Below, piece by piece: positions 1 through 5,496 of a stretch of DNA of 12,551 nucleotides (positions are counted from its first letter, which is position 1; every line of letters starts with the position of its first letter). The position numbers and the translations under genes are program-made. A model generated the notes under the pieces. The model was not told the DNA's origin. It did not search any database and worked only from the letters and a program-made list of their open reading frames with translations. This DNA is from an uncultured Pseudomonadota bacterium (GTDB taxonomy: Bacteria; Pseudomonadota; Alphaproteobacteria; RF32; CAG-239): positions 1 to 12,551 of the forward strand of contig CADBMG010000051.1 in the NCBI GenBank assembly GCA_902795745.1, given 5' to 3'.

Positions 1-54
1 TCACTTTTCAAGAAAACAGAGAAGGATGTGAGCTAGAAAAAATTTAAAAAGCCC

Positions 55-83
55 TTGCATTTTGATAAATAATTGGCTACTCT
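55..83 (+). promoter_or_regulatory. Weak promoter candidate for the 128-997 gene
   Basis: A TTGCAT hexamer at 55-60 is followed after 17 bases by TACTCT at 78-83. This is an acceptable sigma70-type -35 with a poor -10 (three of six consensus bases). It lies about 45 bases before the ATG at 128. The sites are flanked by a five-base inverted repeat, GCCCT at 51-55 and AGGGC at 85-89, which may be chance. The rest of the left edge (1-127) is AT-rich. Frame 1 stays open from the first base to a TAG at 34-36 and could be the last codons of an upstream gene, but eleven codons are too few to claim that. Confidence 0.3.
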
Positions 84-127
84 TAGGGCAATAAATTTAT
101 TATTGTTTAATTAAAATTATTAAGCTT

Positions 128-997
128 ATGAGAAAAAAATTTTTGACATTGCACCAGCAATTGTATCTGGTAAGTTCTAGAGAACCTGACCGCATTGAAA
201 AAATGCGAGAGTATGTTTCTTTTGCCGGAGTGATTTTGCAAGCATCGGGCATCAGTTCGCAGAATCGAACACAGCTTAATGTTTCGCTTGCCGAGTTGAA
301 AAAGAAACATAAGTATGATGAAATTGAAATCGTGGAAAATCTCTCACCTTCCGATTGCCTACAGGTTCAAGAAATGCATGGCAGTGTTTATCCCTATGTA
401 TGGGAGAAAATGTTGGAGGTTTATCCTCATGAAGTGAGCAAAGAACTGTTGTTGCAATACAAAGAACAGTATTGTTACATTCACAAAGAAATTTTGCTGA
501 GAGTTTTGGATATCTTTACTAAGAAAGATGCTTCTGAACTGCTGATTGCCGTGGGAATGATGACTGTAGAGATTCTTAACAAGATTCTGCGTGTCTTTTC
601 TAAAGAAGAAGCTAGAGATTTGTTCATTGAGGTAACCAAGCAAGAATTTTGCCTCATTGATCATGAGAGCCAGCTTAAGGTCTTGCGAGTATTTTCAAAG
701 GAAGACGCTACCGAGATTATTAAGGCTCTGGCAAAGAGCGGTGATTTGTGTTGCGATGCTGCAGAGCAAATCTTTGAGATTTTCGATGGGGAGGCTATAA
801 AAGAGATCTTTGAGTATGCCTTTGAAAATGATGTCTATCTCGACACTATCATCCTTAAAGGCATTATTGATAAGTTTTCAAAAGAAAAAGCCACTGCTAT
901 GATTAAGACATTCTTTACCGGTAACGTAGGACGCAATGAGTATGAGCCATATGAAGTTGATGAAGTAATGTCTTACCTTAGAAAAAAACGCCTTTAA
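128..997 (+). CDS. Hypothetical protein with about six helical repeats
   Basis: I do not recognise this 289-residue protein. It has no signal peptide or membrane segment, so it is probably cytoplasmic. Residues 1-85 are non-repetitive. From about residue 88 to 262 a degenerate unit of roughly 27-32 residues recurs about six times. Its core is a hydrophobic stretch ending in Phe or Tyr, then a charged turn and a helix, as in ILRVFSKEEARDLF, VLRVFSKEDATEII and IIDKFSKEKATAMI. The positions of the repeated VF/IF/KF pair (near 130, 157, 189, 219 and 250) give the period. This suggests an alpha-solenoid of helical hairpins, a fold usually used for protein binding. The last residues (KKRL) are encoded by the terminator palindrome. 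The ATG at 128 has no clear Shine-Dalgarno sequence; Met26 is a possible but less likely start. The gene stands alone on its strand and converges on sufD with a four-base overlap. Confidence 0.8.
   Translation: MRKKFLTLHQQLYLVSSREPDRIEKMREYVSFAGVILQASGISSQNRTQLNVSLAELKKKHKYDEIEIVENLSPSDCLQVQEMHGSVYPYVWEKMLEVYPHEVSKELLLQYKEQYCYIHKEILLRVLDIFTKKDASELLIAVGMMTVEILNKILRVFSKEEARDLFIEVTKQEFCLIDHESQLKVLRVFSKEDATEIIKALAKSGDLCCDAAEQIFEIFDGEAIKEIFEYAFENDVYLDTIILKGIIDKFSKEKATAMIKTFFTGNVGRNEYEPYEVDEVMSYLRKKRL
389..913 (+). repeat. Degenerate tandem repeats within the 128-997 gene
   Basis: About six protein-level repeats of 27-32 residues occur at residues 88-262. The best-conserved core reads roughly L-[RD]-[VI]-F-[ST]-K-[EK]-[DE]-A-x-E-[IL]-[IL]. 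The third, fourth and sixth copies are the clearest; the second is intermediate and the first and fifth are weak. DNA identity between copies is low, so the array is old and kept at the protein level rather than recently expanded. Confidence 0.6.
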
Positions 998-1008
998 GGC
1001 GTTTTTTT
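982..1008. terminator. Bidirectional terminator shared by two convergent genes
   Basis: A 27-base perfect palindrome has 13-base arms, each a run of seven A or T plus ACGCCTT-like sequence, around a single central base. The ACGCC/GGCGT core is followed by seven T on both strands, so it can act as an intrinsic terminator in either direction. The stop codon of the left gene (995-997) and that of sufD (994-996 on the minus strand) both fall in the hairpin loop. The arms encode the last residues of both proteins. Confidence 0.88.
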
Positions 1009-2262
1009 CGTTATTATATTCAACAACCAGTTTTTCACTTTAGTATCACTGATTGTGGCAACAGCCTCATCGACGTGCGCTTTAATAAGAATTCTTTTAG
1101 CATCATCAAGGCTGATGCCGCGCGACTGCATATAGAATAATTGCTCGGCATCTAAATCTCCGCAGGTGTTGCCGTGAGAACACTTTACGTCTTCGGCAAA
1201 AATCTCCAATTCCGGTTTGGCATCGATTTCTGCATTATCGCTCAATAATAGGGCACGATGTTGCTGATGACCTTCGCTTTGTTTAATATTTGGTGCAATA
1301 TGAATTTTACCCTGAAAAACACCTTTGCTTCTACCGTCTGCCACACCCTTTACAAGTTGCTGAGAATCGGTGTTTGAAGCCAAGTGAAAAATGTTTGTCG
1401 TAATATCGCTGATACCATTGTTGCAAAGTTGATATGCCCCGTTAACCGTCGCCGCGGCACCTTTTTGCAATAATCTGATATAGCTTTCATGGCGACAAAA
1501 GGCACATTCTCCTTGCATTACAAATGCCTCATATGACGCATTAGCGCGCAAATCAGCAGCATTAAGTGCTACATGATATGCCGTTTCAGATTCATTATTT
1601 ACAATATAATGACGTAGTTGTGATTCGTCATGAGCATAAATTTCATTTACAATATTGTTAAAGTAGGAGGAACCTCTTTCTCCCTCATAATGTTCCGTTA
1701 TTGTTGCCGAAGCACCTTTTTCCAAAACAATAATGTTACGGATGTTATTAAAAGTATGCACCTTTTGATGTTGTTGATAATGAATAAAAATCGGCTGACT
1801 GAGTTTAACTCCCCGTTCCACAATAAGCATCATGCCGTTTTCCAAAAAAGCGGTGTTCAATGCGGCAAACGGAAATTTATCTAAATCAAAAGATTTATTT
1901 ATATACTTTTTTACTTCTCCTTCATAAATTGCTTCAACCAGTGGTTTTACAATTACGCCCTCCGGCAAATTAACATGCTCCGAATGCAAGCGACCGTTAC
2001 AAAACTTAATTCCGTAGGCCGCAAACGGTGTTTTGATTTTATCATGACAATGACAATTTTCATGACATTGGCACGAATCGGAATCGGGACAAACCATCAA
2101 ATTATCTAATATTTGCTGCGGAAAATAAGAATATTTCCATGCTTCTGTTTTAGCATTAGGCCATCCGAGTTGTTCAAACATACGCTGCCCTTTTTCGCGC
2201 AAGCCGATAAGCCACGGAATATCATCTCCCCACAAATGGTTATTCATCCAATCAATCGCCAT
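994..2262 (-). CDS. sufD: SufD, iron-sulfur cluster scaffold complex subunit
   Basis: SufD pairs with SufB in the cytoplasmic SufBC2D complex, which builds iron-sulfur clusters from sulfur delivered by a cysteine desulfurase. At 422 residues it has the usual family length. The start of the protein (AWKYSYF, 41-47) and the right-handed beta-helix core fit the family. The C-terminal signature CSHGNTCGDLDAEQLFYMQS (361-380) includes the conserved His (363) at the SufB-SufD interface, and the short C-terminal helical region is present. It starts four bases after the sufC stop and is the last gene of the operon, ending in a shared terminator. One oddity is a dense Cys/His cluster at residues 58-73 (C58, C64, C66, H67, C70, H71, C72, H73), which I do not recall from standard SufD. 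The identification is firm; the role of the cluster is unknown. Confidence 0.95.
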   Translation of the reverse strand: MAIDWMNNHLWGDDIPWLIGLREKGQRMFEQLGWPNAKTEAWKYSYFPQQILDNLMVCPDSDSCQCHENCHCHDKIKTPFAAYGIKFCNGRLHSEHVNLPEGVIVKPLVEAIYEGEVKKYINKSFDLDKFPFAALNTAFLENGMMLIVERGVKLSQPIFIHYQQHQKVHTFNNIRNIIVLEKGASATITEHYEGERGSSYFNNIVNEIYAHDESQLRHYIVNNESETAYHVALNAADLRANASYEAFVMQGECAFCRHESYIRLLQKGAAATVNGAYQLCNNGISDITTNIFHLASNTDSQQLVKGVADGRSKGVFQGKIHIAPNIKQSEGHQQHRALLLSDNAEIDAKPELEIFAEDVKCSHGNTCGDLDAEQLFYMQSRGISLDDAKRILIKAHVDEAVATISDTKVKNWLLNIITKKTP

Positions 2263-2266
2263 TTTT

Positions 2267-3025
2267 TTACGCTTCCAAAAAAGATTTATATCCGTTTTGC
2301 TCCAACTCTATTGCCAGTTCCTTACTACCGGAGCGAATTATGTGTCCATCGGCATAGATATGCACAAAATCAGGTTTTATGAGATTTAACAAATCCAGAT
2401 GATGAGTAATAATCAATAAGGCATTATTTTGATTATGCAAATCATTAACACCTTGTGCAACCGTGCGCAAAGCATCAATATCCAAACCGGAATCGGTTTC
2501 ATCTAAAACAGCTAATTTCGGTTCCAAAAGTTTCATTTGCAATACTTCCAACCGTTTTTTTTCTCCGCCGGAAAAACCGACATTAATCTCGCGTTTAAGC
2601 ATTTCCGGACTAACTCCAAGCTCTTTGGCCGTATTGCGCAGTATCTTCAGAAAATCGGCAGCATCAAGCTCGTTAAGTCCCTGATATTTACGTTTAGCAT
2701 TAAGGGCGTGCTTTAAAAAGTTACTGGTCGAGACACCAGGAATTGCAACCGGATACTGCATACTTAAAAAAATACCGGCATTAGCGCGTTCTTCCGGTTT
2801 CATGGTCAACAAATTTTCACCGCAAAATTGTATTTGTCCGGCTGTTGGCGCATAGTCTTTTTTTCCGGCTAAAAGATATGCCAAAGTAGATTTTCCGGCA
2901 CCGTTCGGTCCCATAATCGCATGGATTTCACCGGAATTTATTGTAAGATTAAGCCCTTTGATAATTTCCTTTGTTCCATCGTATGTTCCGGCGAACAGAT
3001 TGTTAATTTCCAGTATTTTTTCCAT
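2267..3025 (-). CDS. sufC: SufC, ATPase of the SUF iron-sulfur assembly complex
   Basis: SufC is the ABC-type ATPase that dimerises on the SufB-SufD scaffold; ATP binding drives the conformational change needed for cluster formation. It is a cytoplasmic protein and not a transporter. All the nucleotide-binding motifs are intact: Walker A GPNGAGKST (39-47), the Q-loop region around MQYP (89-92), the SufC-type signature NVGFSGGEKKR (148-158), Walker B LAVLDE (171-176) with the following TDSGLD, and the switch histidines in ITHH (206-209). Its 252 residues match the family. The start lies two bases after the sufB stop; the sufB stop region (GGATAA) can serve as its ribosome binding site. The position between sufB and sufD is the usual gene order. 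Confidence 0.97.
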   Translation of the reverse strand: MEKILEINNLFAGTYDGTKEIIKGLNLTINSGEIHAIMGPNGAGKSTLAYLLAGKKDYAPTAGQIQFCGENLLTMKPEERANAGIFLSMQYPVAIPGVSTSNFLKHALNAKRKYQGLNELDAADFLKILRNTAKELGVSPEMLKREINVGFSGGEKKRLEVLQMKLLEPKLAVLDETDSGLDIDALRTVAQGVNDLHNQNNALLIITHHLDLLNLIKPDFVHIYADGHIIRSGSKELAIELEQNGYKSFLEA

Positions 3026-3027
3026 TT

Positions 3028-4476
3028 TTATCCTACGCTTCCTTCCAAACTTATATTAATTAACTTTGCCGCTTCGATGGCAAATTCCATCGGCAGATTT
3101 TGCATAACCTCTTTACAAAAACCGTTAACGATAAGCCCGACAGCCGTTTCTTCATCAATGCCGCGCTGCTTGCAATAAAACAATTGCTCATCGCTGATTT
3201 TTGAGGTTGTTGCCTCATGCTCCAAAATGGCCGATTTGTTACGATTACGCACATAAGGTACAGTATGTGAACCGCAATTCGTACCGATTAATAAGCTGTC
3301 GCATTGCGAGAAATTACGAGCATTATCGGCATTTGCGCTTATATCAACCAAACCTCGATATGTTTGGTTGGAATGACCTGCCGAAATGCCTTTGGAAATA
3401 ATTTTTGAGCGAGTATTTTTACCTAAATGAATCATTTTTGTACCGGTATCAGCCTGCTGATAATGATGCGTTATGGCAACCGAATAAAACTCGCCGACAG
3501 AATTATCTCCCTGCAAAATGCATGACGGATATTTCCAAGTGATTGCCGAGCCGGTTTCCACCTGTGTCCATGAAACTTTGGCATTAACACCGCGACAAGC
3601 GGCACGTTTAGTCACAAAGTTATATACCCCGCCGTTACCATATTCGTCTCCCGGATACCAATTTTGCACAGTAGAATATTTTACTTCGGCATTATTCAGC
3701 ACCACAATTTCAACAATTGCCGCATGCAATTGATTTTCATCTCGTTGTGGAGCAGTACACCCTTCCAAATAAGAAACATAGCTGTCATCTTCGGCTATAA
3801 TCAATGTACGCTCAAACTGCCCGGTGTTTTTTGCATTAATACGAAAATAAGTCGAAAGCTCCATCGGACAATGCACGCCCTTAGGAATAAAAACAAACGA
3901 ACCGTCGGTAAATACAGCGGAGTTTAAGCAAGCATAGAAATTATCGGTATAAGGGACGACTGTTCCTAAATACTTTCTTACTAAATCAGGATGTTCTTTA
4001 ATTGCTTCGGAAATAGAGCAAAAAATAATACCTTTTTCTGCTAATCGCGCACGATAAGTTGTAGCAACAGACACGCTGTCAAATACGGCATCAACGGCAA
4101 CAACACCGGCTAAAGCTTCTTGTTCTTTGAGGGGAATACCCAGTTTATTATAGGTTTCGAGCAGATTTTTATCGACTTCATCCAGACTTTTGGGCTTAAC
4201 TTTTTGCACGGGAGCCGCATAATAGTGCAAACTTTGATAGTTAATCGGTTCAAAAGAAAGCTTTGCCCATGTCGGCTCAGTCATTGACAACCAATATCTG
4301 TAAGCCTTTAAACGCCAATCCAAAAGCCATTGTGGCTCATTTTTTTTGGCGGAAATCAAACGAATGATTTCTTCGTTTAAACCGACCGAAACCGTATCGG
4401 CTTCAATGTCGGTCACAAAGCCATACTTATATTTTTGCTTTTCCAATTCATCTAAAAGTTCTGTTTTCTGCGTCAT
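3028..4476 (-). CDS. sufB: SufB, iron-sulfur cluster scaffold protein
   Basis: SufB is the main scaffold on which new iron-sulfur clusters form in the SufBC2D complex. Its 482 residues are full length. Family landmarks include EPQWLLDWRLKAYRYW (47-62), FIPKGVHCPMELSTYF, the beta-helix core, and the C-terminal block NCGSHT (400-405), EHEATTS (419-425) and LFYCKQRGI. The first two hold the conserved Cys (401) and His/Glu (420-421) needed for sulfur transfer and cluster assembly. The ATG lies six bases after the nagB-like stop and has only a weak Shine-Dalgarno sequence inside that gene's end, so translation is probably coupled. No IscR-like box or separate promoter is evident before it. sufS, sufE/sufU and sufA are absent from the neighbourhood. 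Confidence 0.97.
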   Translation of the reverse strand: MTQKTELLDELEKQKYKYGFVTDIEADTVSVGLNEEIIRLISAKKNEPQWLLDWRLKAYRYWLSMTEPTWAKLSFEPINYQSLHYYAAPVQKVKPKSLDEVDKNLLETYNKLGIPLKEQEALAGVVAVDAVFDSVSVATTYRARLAEKGIIFCSISEAIKEHPDLVRKYLGTVVPYTDNFYACLNSAVFTDGSFVFIPKGVHCPMELSTYFRINAKNTGQFERTLIIAEDDSYVSYLEGCTAPQRDENQLHAAIVEIVVLNNAEVKYSTVQNWYPGDEYGNGGVYNFVTKRAACRGVNAKVSWTQVETGSAITWKYPSCILQGDNSVGEFYSVAITHHYQQADTGTKMIHLGKNTRSKIISKGISAGHSNQTYRGLVDISANADNARNFSQCDSLLIGTNCGSHTVPYVRNRNKSAILEHEATTSKISDEQLFYCKQRGIDEETAVGLIVNGFCKEVMQNLPMEFAIEAAKLINISLEGSVG

Positions 4477-4482
4477 TTTATT

Positions 4483-5274
4483 CTAATATTTATTTTTATC
4501 TATCTCTTTGAAATAATCAACTGTTTCCGCATCTATTTCTTTGGTGGCTTCCTCATCGCAGGCAATTATACCGTGCGGATGGTGCTGTAAAATGCTGATA
4601 GGCCAAACATGCGTTACACATCCTTGAACCGCGTGTTTAATGGCATTGGCCTTAGCGGTTCCTGATGCTAAAATAAGTACTTCATCTGCTTCCATCATTG
4701 TTTCAATGCCGATTGTAAGGACCATCGGGGGAACTTTGCTGATATCATTATCAAAAAAGCGCGAATTGGCTCGCAGAGTGCTCGGAGTTAGAACTTTAGC
4801 ACGAGTACGTGAATTAAGCGATGAATATGGCTCATTAAAAGCGATATGTCCATCTTGTCCCACACCACCTATAAACAAATTAACTCCGCCGGCAGATTTT
4901 ATCATCTTTTCATAGTTGGCACATTCTTCGGCATAGTTAGTAGTCAGACCATCCAAAAAATGAACATGTTCTTTTTTTATATTTACATATTTTAAGAATT
5001 TATCCCATAAGAAATATTGAAAGCCGTGTTCATCACCGGCACCGACACCTATATATTCTCCAACGCCGAAGAACACTACATTTTCAAATGAAACTTTCCC
5101 CTCTTTGTAATATTTTGCCAATGCTTCAAACATGCCAAGCGGAGTTGAGCCTGACGGCAACCCTAATACAAAAGGCTTTTTAGGAGTCGGTCGATGTTTA
5201 TTGATACGGTAAACAACATAATCGGCCGCCCACTGCGATAATGATTGATAATCAGGTTTAATTACTACTCTCAT
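4483..5274 (-). CDS. nagB: NagB homologue (glucosamine-6-phosphate deaminase family) lacking catalytic Asp72
   Basis: The family converts glucosamine 6-phosphate to fructose 6-phosphate and ammonia in the cytoplasm. This 263-residue protein lines up in register with E. coli NagB as I recall it. It keeps the phosphate loop LGLPSGSTP (37-45), the active-site segment GGVGQDGHIAFNEP (136-149) with Asp141, His143 and Glu148, Arg172 in NSRFF, and Lys208. The allosteric N-acetylglucosamine-6-phosphate residues Ser151, Ser152, Arg158 and Lys160 are also present. However, the invariant NMDEY motif reads GVGEY (70-74), so the catalytic base Asp72 is Gly, encoded by GGA. The enzyme may be inactive, altered in chemistry, or a sugar-phosphate-binding regulator. 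It has a strong AAAGGAG site and follows slyX by 12 bases. No nagA or amino-sugar transporter is nearby. Family assignment is near certain; activity is in doubt. Confidence 0.88.
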   Translation of the reverse strand: MRVVIKPDYQSLSQWAADYVVYRINKHRPTPKKPFVLGLPSGSTPLGMFEALAKYYKEGKVSFENVVFFGVGEYIGVGAGDEHGFQYFLWDKFLKYVNIKKEHVHFLDGLTTNYAEECANYEKMIKSAGGVNLFIGGVGQDGHIAFNEPYSSLNSRTRAKVLTPSTLRANSRFFDNDISKVPPMVLTIGIETMMEADEVLILASGTAKANAIKHAVQGCVTHVWPISILQHHPHGIIACDEEATKEIDAETVDYFKEIDKNKY

Positions 5275-5281
5275 ATTTTTG

Positions 5282-5288
5282 CTCCTTT
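5282..5288 (-). promoter_or_regulatory. Ribosome binding site of the nagB-like gene
   Basis: AAAGGAG sits seven bases before the ATG at 5274 and overlaps the slyX stop codon (5287-5289). It is one of the strongest Shine-Dalgarno sequences in the window. The arrangement suggests that ribosomes ending slyX re-initiate here. Confidence 0.75.
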
Positions 5289-5496
5289 AATAGTGTGGCG
5301 GCGGTGTTTCTTCGCTAAGCGGTTTAACCACATCTTGCTCCAACGCCGTTTGCAACATTGCATTTTGTTTTGTTAAATAATCTAACATTTTACCCTGTTT
5401 TATGACCATTTCGCTTAATTCATCCAATGCCTTTTGTTGATGAGCTAAAGTCATCTCTATTGTCATCAAGCGTGTTTTGATATCTTCGTTAGCCAT
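5287..5496 (-). CDS. slyX: SlyX family protein
   Basis: This 69-residue protein carries the hallmarks of SlyX: a single long amphipathic helix with heptad-like spacing of hydrophobic residues (about residues 6-50, likely a coiled coil), and the family's characteristic end, ETPPPHY. SlyX is widespread in proteobacteria, and its molecular function is not established. The ATG overlaps the stop codon of the preceding MORN-repeat gene by one base (TAATG), and AAGGAAG lies six bases upstream (5503-5509), so the two genes are translationally coupled. It is followed closely by the nagB-like gene. The neighbours give no clear hint of function. Confidence 0.9.
   Translation of the reverse strand: MANEDIKTRLMTIEMTLAHQQKALDELSEMVIKQGKMLDYLTKQNAMLQTALEQDVVKPLSEETPPPHY

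Noticed and set aside
1..36. Frame 1 open to TAG at 34-36, perhaps the end of an upstream gene
   Set aside because: Eleven codons at a window edge are too few to support a coding call.
51..89. GCCCT / AGGGC inverted repeat before the first gene as a terminator or riboswitch
   Set aside because: The stem has only five bases, the loop is 29 bases and no T-tract follows; it overlaps the promoter candidate and may be chance.
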